The position numbers and the translations under genes were made by a program. A stretch of 64,000 nucleotides of DNA from Hericium rajendrae (Eukaryota; Basidiomycota; Agaricomycetes; Russulales; Hericiaceae): positions 2,294,001-2,358,000 of the forward strand of contig CM065882.1 of NCBI GenBank assembly GCA_033439255.1, given 5' to 3'. Numbering within the stretch: position 1 is the first letter of the stretch; the number at the start of each line of letters is the position of its first letter. Below, piece after piece: positions 34,512 to 45,306 of the stretch. Below the pieces are notes generated by a model. It saw only the letters and a program-made list of their open reading frames with translations. It did no database searches and had not been told where the DNA came from.

Positions 34512-35375
34512 TCATAGAAGGAGTGCGCCGATCATCGCACCGACGACACTGACGCCCAGCGCGGCGCGTTCGCCGCCCCAGCCGCTGTTCCAAGGGTGCA
34601 TCGCACTCGCAGAGTTCGGTGACCCCGATTGGGCATCGGAGCTGGTCTGTGACGGGGCAGCCGAGGTAGTTGGTTGTGATGAGGATGCTGGGGACGTCAC
34701 TGATGAGGTCGGGGACGCGAAGGAAAAGGATGTGCTGGTGGACGCGAGGGCGCAGAACGAGTCTGCGAGCGTCTGTGCGTTGGAGAGGTCCGTCGCGCAG
34801 TTGGAGGTTATGCAGGACGAGACATTAGATGGGAAGGTTCTGGAATGTGAAATAGTGTTGATGGGATTGTGAAAGAGTGAAGTAGGAAGTGGGCTTACCT
34901 ATTGGAACAGAAGCAGTTAACGTCGGTGACGCTGGAGCAGTTCGCGTTGGAAACAGCGTTGTTAAAGCAATTGATCACTGTGAATACAACCCATTAGTGC
35001 CATGAACTTCAAGCCTACCCAACCAGAAAAAACCGCCAAATGATGCGAGCACAAAAAAAAAAGAAAAATGTCAAGAGTGGAAGGCTGCTTACCGCATGGG
35101 GAGTACCCCGTCAAAGTAGGGAAAGGCGCACTGCTCGTTGCAGACGCGTTCGAGGACGTCGGGCTGACGGTGATCGGGATGACTGAGGACGATCCATTCG
35201 CACCAGTCACTGTCACGGTAGTGAGCGAGCTTCCGGAGCCAGAGGAGCCAGCCGAGATGGGCCCCGGGGCAGAACTCGAGGGATTATGGGATGTGGTGGA
35301 CGCAGGGGAGGGTGATTGTGCGCTTGCGAGGGTGAACGCGATAACAAGGACAAGAAAGGCCGGAAGTGCCAACAT
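34512..35375 (-). CDS. CFEM-domain GPI-anchored cell-surface protein
   Basis: ATG at 35375 gives the signal peptide MLALPAFLVLVIAFTLASA, followed by a Ser/Thr/Pro-rich spacer. The CFEM cysteines are assembled over three exons: GYSPC, VINCFNNAVSNANCSSV, TDVNCFCSN, RTFPSNVSSCITSNC and LADSFC, giving the usual eight-cysteine spacing with the Asp before CFC that coordinates haem in characterised CFEM proteins. A long Ser/Thr linker then precedes a hydrophobic C-terminus (LGVSVVGAMIGALLL) with small residues upstream, a GPI-attachment signal. Such proteins sit in the wall or membrane and act in haem/iron uptake, adhesion or signalling. Splice sites are consensus and the frame is intact. Confidence 0.85.
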
Positions 35376-36408
35376 TGTCTGACTTTCCCTTGACACTTGC
35401 TCTACAAGCTCAGAAAACGGTCGAGTTTGGAGAAAAGGAACGACAAAGAGGTCTGACGGCTGTGCAGCCCTCTGAAATGAGTCCGGGGTTATTATGTGCT
35501 ATGTCAGCTATTATGTCGCTGCTGTATCGAAAGTGCCGCAAACTAGACTTCAGCTGTTGAGCCAAGTCTGTTGGATAAGAGAGACAAAAGGGATGGCAAG
35601 ATGGACAGGGCGACGTGTGGAGTGGCAGAGGCAACGACGGCGACTCGCTCGACGCTGTACATTTCTATATTTGGTCGCGGCGCCTCATCAGCAAAACTGC
35701 AAGAGTGCGACATGGAAATAGGTGACCATATATGGGCCAGATGGTCACAAGGCTCACCGGGTAGAAGTGCGAATTATCAGATCATATCGTGGTTGGGCTT
35801 TCTGGCGAGGTACGGTGGCACGACAACGCCTTATGGCACCTGGTGGACCTTATAAGGTCTCGCAAGGCACGACAGCCTTATAATGACTTTTCGTAGTGTA
35901 TAAGGCCCGATTTGTACACTTGACCTTATCTTACTTTCTAATGGAGTATAATCTCTGAGATGTACGCTTGACCTGGTAGTCAACGATCTACAGATATCAC
36001 ACTTAGTCGCGATGCTATGGTGAGATCCGAAACCCCAATATATTCGTATACCGAAAACATCAATGGGTCAGTCATTACATGAGGCGAGAAGGAAGAGGTA
36101 CATGTGGCCGAGTACAGGTCAATGAAATTAGGGACACATAAGTACGAGTCGAAAACGAAAAATCGGCATGACTAAGAGCACGAGACGAGCAAGACGAGCA
36201 TGAGACGAGCAACAGCGTAAGACGAGCAAGACCATGAGACTGAGTACCGGAGGTTGACGAGAACAAGCAGGACCAAGTCCAGCAGCAAGAGGAATGATAG
36301 CACAAAGACTAGCAAGAGAACCATTGAGGAAGGGCACCATAGTGCGCGAACACTACCAAAAATATTAATGAAGGTATCACTAGTAAATATGGACGTACAG
36401 ATCTCATT
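35376..36408. other. Intergenic, 1.0 kb
   Basis: Promoter side of the CFEM gene. A degenerate GACGAGCA repeat lies at 36172-36240, and CCTTATAA-type words recur near 35850-35930. No gene is recognised. Confidence 0.4.
36172..36240. repeat. Degenerate GACGAGCA-type short repeat
   Basis: The word GACGAGCA or a one-base variant recurs five to six times within about 70 nt, in A/G-rich, nearly pyrimidine-poor DNA. Confidence 0.6.
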
Positions 36409-37851
36409 TCACCCGAGCAGACTGGCAGGTCGTATGCCGTTCAGAACAGGCACCTGCGGAGCCTTAGCCTTAGCCTTGCCGTATTGCTTCATAGGCTTTT
36501 TGCTGGATACTCCGGCAGAAGCGCTGCTGACGGGCTCCGGCTCAGGGCTGTTGAAGAGGTCGCGCGCAGTTTGAGGCGGTCTTGGTTCGGTCGCTTTCGC
36601 ACTGGCATTGCCTTGTGCGACAGCAGCAGACCGTGCTGTCATCTGAGGTCCCGGAGCGACAGCCAAACGTCGCTTCTTGGCGACAGGAACAGCACGGTCG
36701 GAATGCGTATTTGACGGCTGTGTGAGTGGGCTGGACGGGACAGTGACCGCGCGAGGGCTTGAGCGCCGGATTCGAGCTGCAAATGGTTTCAGAAGACAAG
36801 TCTAACAGAAGTTGAGAACATACGTGGACCACCTCTATCCTCGTCTTCGTCTTCCGAGTCTGTGTCTTGCTTTTGAGCATCTTCTTTTGTCCTTGGATAA
36901 ATTTCTGACGATAACTGTGCAAGCAAGGTCAGACCTAACCAGTAGTAAACATCAGAACATACCCTTCAGGTTCACTATCCAACTTGCGCAGATACCGAAC
37001 GGGACAAAGCAGTCGTTTTATATCGACACGGTTGAGGCCACGGCCCATCTTCGAATGCTTCTGTATCGGTTCTTGAAAGGGGATAAAGATGTAGTCGCTG
37101 ATCTCCGTCTTCAAGTAGCTTCTGTCATCGCATTGGACAGCATACATCCCTGCTGAAAGCTTGAAGACCATCAATGCGACCTTAGATCATAGTAAAAGTG
37201 CATATATGCGGGTATTCACTTACCGCCTCTAGCAGCTCGTTTATGAGGGCTGTGTTTTGCTCGCCACCATCCACGATGTCGCGAAAGCCCTTCACCATGC
37301 CAACGACCTTCTCGTAGAAGGTCATATATGCATGCTTTGCATGCTCATCCCTACAAAATTAGCCGCATATATGCTGTGATCAATGCAGAAAGGAGACGTT
37401 ACACTTACTTGAGCTTGCCATATATGTTGTCGGCCAGTGCAGCCCGAGACTCGGGTGTGTTAGCATTGGCAAGTGCAGCATAGAACATAAAGAGCTGTTT
37501 GATGTCCAAGAAGGGATCGATGATCCGTCCTATCTCTCGACCGGCTAGACGATAGAGGGTAATCGTCTTTGCGTCGTTAAGGCTCCTTCGAGATGATTGG
37601 TATCTCAGCAATCTGCAGGATGAGAAGGAGAAAACATGCCTTTGCTAGTTAGATGGGCGCTCGCTGTCACTTTCATCAGACGCGCTGTCCGATTCGTCGT
37701 GAGTGCGTTTCCGAGGCACTTCCGGTGCCGGCTGTGACATCCTGTGTCTCTTGCCTGACTTCTTGTGTTTAGCAGATCGAGCAAGACGAGGGGAGCGAGA
37801 GCGGGAAGGGGAAGAGGAGTGGGAGCGACGATGAGAGCGATGCTTGGACAT
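36409..37851 (-). CDS. Hypothetical nuclear-type protein with RS-like N-terminus
   Basis: Not recognised. The ATG at 37851 opens MSKHRSHRRSHSSSPSRSRS, an SR-rich stretch, then basic and Ser/Asp-rich sequence. A folded core follows in spliced exons: TLYRLAGREIGRIIDPFLDI, AALANANTPESRAALADNIY, HAYMTFYEKVVGMVKGFRDI, SAGMYAVQCDDRSYLKTEIS and KHSKMGRGLNRVDIKRLLCP. The tail is Pro/Ala/Ser-rich with VAKKRRLAV, a likely nuclear signal, and ends GIRPASLLG. The joint between the N-terminal exon and the core is unresolved: no phase-compatible canonical donor is found, so an indel or a separate start is possible. The core is widely open and has proper introns, so a gene is likely. Confidence 0.55.
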
Positions 37852-38093
37852 AGTGGTGGGAAGCAAGAGAGGATGCAGGAGGACGGGACAAGATTCGAAA
37901 GCCCAAGTCGCGTCGAGGTCACATGACCGTTTCAATTCTCAGCCCACCGTCAACATAATTTTATGGTGCAAACTGGGGTTTCTCTTCGCTATATTTTAGT
38001 TCACATGTATATCTTCCAGTTTACGAATTTTTGTACGTTACATCGAGCCGACGGAGGAGCTATTCCGTCCGGAACATAGCTTGAGTACAGGTA

Positions 38094-38370
38094 TTACTGC
38101 TCGCGTCCGTTGGCATTGACTCCTGCTGCGCCCGGGTCCTCGTACTGTTCGCCTTCGGTCAGCAGCACAGACCGCACAATGACCGCGTCGACCGCGTGTG
38201 TCAGCACGCGCGCATGCCATCCGCCTGTCAGTAGTCCGGGCGCAACGGGCTCGCGGTTGGCGCACACACGATGCCCGCCATGCGCTCGAGCACACGTTCC
38301 GTAGCCTGCTTATCCGCATGCTGTGAGTACAGGAGGCAGTACTTGAGCAGGCAGATGGCAAGCGGAAGTT
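38094..38370 (-). CDS. 3' part of an unrecognised gene
   Basis: Non-repetitive coding-like sequence: LPLAICLLKYCLLYSQHADK, ERVLERMAGI, then in a second frame CANREPVAPGLLTGGWHARV, LTHAVDAVIVRSVLLTEGEQ and a stop TAA at 38094-38096 after NANGREQ. The two pieces are one base out of phase around 38275. Upstream, reverse frames ending in DVLLNTLLELRA may be a further exon, but they run into the GC-rich repeat at 38.4-39 kb where nothing can be trusted. The helical composition suggests a repeat-type scaffold protein; no family is assigned. Confidence 0.35.
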
Positions 38371-38429
38371 CCGGACTCTACGCTCACAGTGCGCGAGAGG
38401 TTCGTACTGGTCACGGCGGCGAGGCACGG

Positions 38430-38990
38430 AGCTCCAAGAGTGTGTTGAGGAGCACGTCTGGGGCGGTGCGACGCGTTGGGTGCGTCGTCGGCGTGGCGGC
38501 GCTGGGGCGGTGCCGCGCATTGGACGCGTCGACACGGCGGTGCGGCGCGTTGTTAGCGCAGCGCGTTGGGCGCGTCGTCAGCGCGGTGGGGCGGCGTGTG
38601 CGGGGCGTGTGCGGGTTGGCGGGGCGTACACGGGGCACTGGCAGCGTAAGTGGGGCACTGGTGGCCTGCGCGAGGCGCTGGCGGCGGATGCGGGGCGCTG
38701 ACGGCGTTGGCGCCGCGCGGGGTGCATTGGGGGATGCGTCAGCGAGGCGTGAAGGACGTTGGCGGGGCGCGGGAGGGTCAACGAGGAGCGGGGGGCGTCG
38801 GACGTCCGCGAGGCGCTGGCACCATCCGCAAGGCGTGGAAAGCGTTGATGGGGTGCTGGGGGCGTTGGCGGGGCACGGGGGTGTTGGCGACGTGCGGGGA
38901 GGATGTTGGCGGCGTACGCGAGACGCGGGAGGAGCTGGCAGTGCACGGGGGGAGTGGGTGAGGCCTCGGGCAGCCAGCGAGCCCGTGCAC
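38430..38990. repeat. GC-rich degenerate minisatellite-like region
   Basis: Strongly G-over-C skewed forward strand built from variants of GCGGGGCGCTGGCG and CGTTGGCG-type words. Because it is stop-poor, it produces long spurious frames on several strands. Unit length drifts, so I cannot give a copy number. Confidence 0.6.
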
Positions 38991-39079
38991 GACGTGCATA
39001 GCTCTGCTTCTCGGGCACAGCAGGTTGAGGCAGAGCAGAAATCAAGATGATTTTCAGTACGCACCTCGTTGCGCATCGC

Positions 39080-41636
39080 ACCTCTTGCGATCAGGTCTGA
39101 AGGGTCAATTTGGCTTGCCGAGGCTGCTTAGACTGGTGACCGTCTCTTGATACACAATGACGGACGAGTCGGGTATGCTAGGAAGTGGGGCGTGGACACT
39201 GACGAAGAACTGCTAGAAGAAGCAGGCTTTGCACCATTGTAGTTATAAACTCACCATGTCATATCTGCTGCCATCGAGGACGGGCACGACAATACAAGCT
39301 GGCATCAATAATGGAAAGGAGCTTATATGTTCTCGCCATTTCGCTGAGATCCATATATGCGAGACCTCGACCTTGAGGAGGCCAGATACGAGTCTTAGGA
39401 CAATGACTGATGTCATACATGTTCACGTCAGCGTAGATCTTGTGCCACCCGGACCGCCGATCCCGGCCATCCGCCGCCAGGCGCCGCAAGGCCAAATCCT
39501 AGCTTTGCACTTTTGCTGATGCTGTTCGCGGCACGACGGCGCCCAGTCGGCGGCCCCGCTCTTGGGCAGACTGGCTTTCCTTCTGAGATTTGACAACTCT
39601 TTACCCACACAAGGATCGTGACTATCGCCGTATAGAAAGGCTACCGGTGAGCTACAGTCATTTGTCTACAAACTAGCGCTGCAGTAAGTAGACAGTGACC
39701 TTCTGAGGATGAGTGGGAGCATCGTTCTCCAAGTGGCAACGCTAAGATGGGCATCGGACAAGCACCGTCGGACCGTAAGGGAGGTGAGCGAGATGTGAGT
39801 ATGGTAGAGCGTGCACCATATGGTGTAAAGGTAAATGGACGTTATACACGCTCTACTTTACGTCTGACTTATTTCCCTGTGCAGGATTGTGTTCGCAGGA
39901 ATGTTAGACGCTTCCACGATCGCGAGTCGTTGGACTGACTGTTGTGTCTGATATCTTCAGTTCGGCCACAGCAGTGGGAAAACCTTCCGGTCATTCCGGG
40001 CTATCCGTCTGTATGTAGAACTGTCGCAAAACACCTGATTGGCGTCGATTAATGCGGGAATTTTAATGACAGAGTGACTTGTGGACGTCGGCATGGTACA
40101 GTTCTCACTGACGTATTTATGAAAGCCTTAAGGTGACATCAAATGCCTCAACGACCCGGATAACGACGTGCGTGCGAAGGGCGCACAAATGCGAGGGTAA
40201 CCGCCTCCCTCAACTGGATATCAGGCCGCACATCGAGGCACCAATGGCGGGAATGGCCGCTAGCGTGTGGGATGAAGTTGCGACTCTACGCAGATCACGA
40301 GTAGTAGGTAGCTTAGACTTGCAATAGGCACTGTGACTGACGTGAGATGTCGCAGCTATACCTACAACCGGACGCGAAAAAAGGCTATTAGGCTTCCCTC
40401 GCACCAGCGATCCTCCGGTCGCATTTGACTCTTTGAGCAGACAATGCAGCCCGACCGACCGATGTCGTAACCGGCCGAGGCAGACGTACGCCTCCGCCTG
40501 CATCCATTGAAGTGTCAAAGAGACAGGCAGGGCGAGTGATCAGAAGCGCAAGAGAAGCGCAAGCAAATCGCAATCGGGCTCTGTACGCGGTGCTTCTGCG
40601 GATCCTGCGACGAACAAAGGTGCTTGTGCCGGCAAGCTGGTCATCGGGCGTGGAAGGGAAGGCGTTGGGCCCATTTGGCGGCAGCGGCAGGGCCGGTACC
40701 TCTGAACTCTGAAAAGCCAAAGCCGCGTGATAGCAAAGATGCTTCCCCGCCAGATGTCCGCCCTCGACGTCGCGTGGGGTCCCACCGGCGCGTTGAGCAC
40801 CTTTTGCTGGCGTGTGACGCGTTATGATACACCACTGGATACTAGCAGACGAGCGAGCATTCAAGGCACAATTTTATTCGACGGCCATTCTTCGTGTTCG
40901 TGCACAGGAAGGGAACCACGGCACGTAATAGATAGCTAGTGCAGGCGCTCATTAGTCTCATTGTGAAAGAGTCCCTACACTGCTCGCAGCGCCCTGAGCG
41001 CATGAATGCAGCAATGCCCCTGCGTGCATCCCGTCAGGCGCGCCGCCGTCATGAAACCCCAATGACCCCAAAAGCTGCAGTCCGGATCCGAGCCTCGTAG
41101 CGTGAAACGTTGAGGAAAGAATATATAGCATGACAGGGAGCGAGAACGGCGACGTCGGGCGTCGTTGTGAAAGGTACACGCGACAGCGTTCACAGTGTGG
41201 CAAGAGGGCGCTGCTTCTCAGACGCTGGCACGGTGAAGACGGAGCGACCGGCGGCGATGGAGCTCTGAATGTAACGTCAGATGTTAATGAAAATTCTGAG
41301 TCGCATGGACAGATTCCAAGCCGCTGACCTCGAGACCATTCAACTTGATTCTCCTCGCTCGGATGCGCTGTGTCATCTTGATGGCAGCGAACGCGAAGAG
41401 CACGAGAAGCGCCGTGAACAGCGCGCTGAACGTGGCTGTAGCGGCCGTGCTCGTCCGCGCCTCAGAGAGGTTGGAAGACCCGGCAGCCAAGGCTGGTCAA
41501 GCATCGCGGAAGAACCGCCGCAGACACGAAGCCAGTCGCGGTTCGAGCTGATCACGGAGTTCTATCGTTCTTCGTGAGCAAGCAAAACAGGGTGGATCAG
41601 AGCCTAAGCGCACCTCTACGCGGTAGATGAATTCTG
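39080..41636. other. Gene-poor stretch, 2.6 kb
   Basis: No convincing gene. The reverse frame 41284-41490 encodes a single hydrophobic segment (FSALFTALLVLFAFAA) followed by basic residues and could be a small membrane protein exon. The 158-codon reverse frame at 40388-40864 lacks motifs. Confidence 0.35.
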
Positions 41637-43072
41637 TCAGTGGGATGTCCCCTTGTGTCCGAACACGTGCAGGGTGCGGAATTCCTCCTCGCTGGTGCCG
41701 TTCTTGAACTTGAAACGGAGGAAGTCGCGGTTGTCGGGCAGGGAGCCGCGACGCAGTTCAATGGCAATTGCAGACGCGTAGTCGGCTGGGCAAGTCAATT
41801 TGTGAGCTAGAACAAGGAGGATTATATCGCACAGATGCTTACGGATGCCGCGCAGCGACTCATCGTCCTCGATCATTTCGGTCTGATGAAACAGCGAGAT
41901 GAAAGCCTGGTATGTTGTCGACTCGATGAGGAACTGCAGGGGATCGCCATCGTAGGTAACGCGCTGAAGAGACGAGATGATCGAACGCAAGAGGGTACGG
42001 CCAGCGACTGGAATATATGTGATCAGGAAGATGAATGGTGTGTTCTTAGGAATATACGCACTGTTCCCGATGCCTCCCATATCTTTATCTGAGAAGACAC
42101 CATCCTCGTGATAGTTGGCCCAGTGGCGTGCTTGTTCGATGAACGTGGGAGGCAGGCGGTGGGCGTACGATTTGTTGTGCGTGAGCTCGTGGTTCATGAA
42201 ATCGAAGATCTAAAGGCAATGAGCAACTGTACATCCCTGCATTTAGCCAAATATATGTGGCTTACGTTCATCTGGAAATAGTTCGTAAGGACGAATAACT
42301 CTTGACTGAGGCATCAAAAAGTGCTCACCGCATTCACGAGCGTCGCCGGGCGACCGAACACAAAGTCCTTGGCCTCAGTGAAGAACTTGCCTGAGTGCTG
42401 CTCCATTTCCTTGAAGTCGCCCGACGAGTGGAATGCACTGATGTGCTTCTCAAATGCCTTGCGACAGCCACGAAACATCAGCGGATATTCGGCACTAATG
42501 CCGCACGAGCGCTTACCGGGCAGTCCGTCCAGCTCTCCAGAGAGCGATCATTCGACGGCTCAACCGTCTCAGCTGTAGCAGTCTCAGCATCAGGACTCCG
42601 CATCCACGGGGAACGAAACACACGCACCTGGGACATACTGGATACCCGCCGAGCGGCGCGACGATGGTCGTCCCATTCGCGAGGGTGATGCTGTTCTGCT
42701 CCGTAGGCGGGAAGAGACCCTGCAGCAGCGCGATCGCCGAGTCGAAAACGACGCGGCCCTCGCCGCCGTTCTTGATGCGCGTGTTCACCTGGTCGAGGTC
42801 GACGAGGTCCGCCTTCACGCCGCGGATGAAGTTCGGGGACGAGGGCGTGAAGTACTCGCGCCGGAGATAGCGGCCTAGCTCGTGAGATTGGGCCTGTGGT
42901 GGAGGACCGCAAAGTCAAAGTGGTGAAGCCGAGAAGATCTAGGTGTGCGCACCTCGCCGAGCGGCGTACACTCCGTGTGTGAGCTTCGGTATGTCGCTGG
43001 ATCTTGGTAGTACTCGATGTGGTCGCCATTGCGTGTGATCACGACGACGCCACGGACAGTGGGATGGGACAT
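41637..43072 (-). CDS. Histidine-phosphatase-fold protein with RNG in place of RHG; one-base frameshift
   Basis: Histidine acid phosphatase / phosphoglycerate-mutase-like superfamily. ATG at 43072 begins MSHPTVRGVVVITRNGDHIE, then YYQDPATYRSSHTECTPLGE and, after an intron, SHELGRYLRREYF. A central piece reads GEGRVVFDSAIALLQGLFPP and NSITLANGTTIVAPLGGY; later exons read KFFTEAKDFVFGRPATL, MNIFDFMNHELTHNKSYAHR and end HVFGHKGTSH. The normal catalytic RHG is RNG here (AAT codon), so the phosphohistidine residue is missing; the same change may be shared by a fungal subfamily, which would make this a non-canonical or inactive member. One extra C at 42640-42641 breaks GGYQYVP; dropping it restores the frame into AETVEPSNDRSLESWTDC. 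Function unknown. Confidence 0.75.
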
Positions 43073-44032
43073 TGCTTGGGTTTTTGGTGGGGTATGAAGG
43101 GGAGGAAAAAAGACTGTTCGAGTCTGATGTTCATTGACGTCGAGAGAGAAGATTATATACTGCCGAGCACGCAGTCGGAGTCCTGCGATCGCGGATGGGT
43201 GCTAGTGGGTGCATTGTGATGCTGGTGGGTGCTGTGTGAAGGAGAAGGAAGGATAATAATCTACGCGTGAATGACATGGCCAGGTGGCATACAGCAGGAC
43301 ATAGAGGGGAAACAAAAGTGCACGTGGGGAGGGCGTGCGCATCAATTCACCTCATAATGAAATCTTTGCGTAGGTGCATCCGGTGGATAGATCGTGCCTA
43401 TGTATTGCTGATGCAGTACTCTCTTCCGCGCTTTTGAGGCACAGGCGTAGTAGCCCAAGGGAACACAATATCATCCCTCACTTGAAAACTTGTATGAAGC
43501 TGAAGCTGGACCTGGAGTTGGACAAGCGAAAGGTCATGCTCGCCGCAACTGCAAGGCGATCACAGACACGTTCGCCGTCGAGAACCATGACATAAACTCG
43601 AAGATGAAGTGGCGCTAGAACTGAACTTGGTTGTTGGAAACTCGTTGAGGACACGAGTTCAATGACGAGCTTCTGCCAGGTAGGTAATGCCAACACCCAG
43701 TGAAGAATGAGGCCAAGCCCAGCTTATTGAGAACAAGGAACGCAATAGGTGAACACGCACAAAGTGTGTGAGTATACAGCGATTCGAGCCGTAAAATCGG
43801 CTTAACAGGATTCAATGAGTGTGATCAGATGACAGTGACGGGATGACAGCGTGGCCTGCGGGAGGAAATCTTGTAGTCGCAGGTCACTTCGGGCAACTCG
43901 GCTTTGATCAGGCATGCAAATTCGGGGGGTTATGCCTTAGTATACATAGATATTGTGGTGGAAACGACTTCGATATATGAGTCGCCCATCTAACAGAAAT
44001 ACGGCATTAAACTTACCATCTCACTACGACCT
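43073..44032. other. Intergenic, 960 nt
   Basis: Holds the promoter of the phosphatase-fold gene. Contains a small imperfect GGTGCT-type repeat at 43194-43237. Nothing else is seen. Confidence 0.4.
43194..43237. repeat. Imperfect 20-24-nt direct repeat, two copies
   Basis: GATGGGTGCTAGTGGGTGC (43194 on) and GATGCTGGTGGGTGCTGTGT (43218-43237) are diverged copies, 120-160 nt upstream of the phosphatase-fold gene start. Confidence 0.5.
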
Positions 44033-45168
44033 CTATTTCTTCTTCTTCCCTTTCCCACCTCCACTCCGACTCTGACCAGCAGCAGCACTCCCAGGCGTTT
44101 CCATCACGCCCTGCGTCGCGCCTCCTCCACCCTTCCTCTTACCGCGTGCTTGCATAAACGTGGACCGCTCGCTCTTCTTCAGCCATCGCTCTGGGTCCGG
44201 GGGTGGCGTCACGCCTGGAACCACGCCCTGCGGCACGCGCCGCGCACGCACTGTCTTTGGCGCCAGCTGCTGCGCGGGCTCACGCGCTGTAGACACGGAC
44301 GCGGAGCCAAATGCGCCGATGTTTGCGGCGAGTGTGGAGGTGGACTGCACGGGCGGAGGGGCCATCTCCAGGGTGCTCGTCACTGCGGTGGGGATTCTTG
44401 TCCAGAGCGTGGAGATATTCAGTGTTGATGAAATCCAAATGCATCTGGGACGCCTGCAGATTGGTAAGGATGTCCGAATGCTCCTCAGTATGCTGTGATA
44501 CGATCAGGGACGAGTTCGATATGAGTGGTTATGGATATCGGACATACAGGCTCAGTCGTGTCAAGAAGCTCGTTGTACAGATCAAATGCAGTCTGATAGG
44601 ACCCTTGACGGTAGTTCTAATAGACGGGGTCAGTTGTGATGGATACATGGAAAATGGGATGGGGCGCACCAACTGGGCTTCCAGGTGGAGTACTCCTCGG
44701 TTGTCATCTCCTCCCTGCTTGAGTCCACTCAGCAGGTCGGCAGCTTCGGATTCTCGCTGGAGACGATAAAGACAGTATGCACGTTCAAAATCACCCCCAG
44801 ATGGATAGTTCGGAAGATGACAGAAGGGCCAAAGCCGAAGCATACTGCTCCGTCTGCAGCAGGAGGAATAGCTTGGTCTGGAGAGCGTCAGCATCCTTGG
44901 GGTCAAGTCGCAGGACTGATTAAGCAAGCTTATTAACCAGTCTAATTGAGCAGTGAAGCTAATAAGGCGCACTCTTATCGCATGTCTTTATTGCATTTGC
45001 GAAGTGACCACCATCGACTTGTGCACATAACGATGTGAACAGACGCTTGAGACGCTCAGCGGTAGAGAGCTCCTTCTTGGGCGTGGTCTTGGACTTCTTC
45101 GTCGTAGTCGAGGACTTCGCCGTCGATGCCGCAGGGAACTTTGAATGTGCTGGAGCCTTAGAAGGCAT
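44033..45168 (-). CDS. SRP72: SRP72-like signal recognition particle subunit, unusually short; two frame breaks
   Basis: SRP subunit that binds SRP RNA with SRP68 for cotranslational targeting. ATG at 45168 gives a Lys/Ser-rich start, then a TPR array (RLKRLFTSLCAQVDGGHFAN, ILRLDPKDADALQTKLFLLL, FERAYCLYRLQRESEAADLL, YRQGSYQTAFDLYNELLDTT). The C-terminus has the SRP72 RNA-binding signature PGVTPPPDPERWLKKSERS, followed by GKRKGGGGATQG and a Lys tail. Only about 350 residues fit, while human and yeast SRP72 are about 640-670: the middle TPR region seems absent. Two one-base excesses break the frame: a run of five G on the coding strand (44794-44798) before DFERAYCL, and an AA at about 44395 before IPTAVTSTLE. 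Identity is firm; length and intactness are not. Confidence 0.78.
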
Positions 45169-45306
45169 GGTATTCGGCGCCAGCGATGAAGAGGGCGACG
45201 GGGATAGCGCGGGAAACAATCGTAGTCGCGGACTCGCGTCGCGTCAAGCGCCCGATTCGGACTCCGACTGACTTTGCCTTCGACCACCATCGACACCGCC
45301 AACAAA

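Noticed and set aside
38271-39081. Long open frames on both strands (up to about 260 codons) in the 38-39 kb region
   Set aside because: They result from stop-poor, repetitive GC-rich DNA; compositions are Arg/Ala/Pro/Gly mixtures with no domain or splice signals.
40388-40864. 158-codon reverse frame as a gene
   Set aside because: No motif, no adjacent exons, and overlapping frames on both strands.
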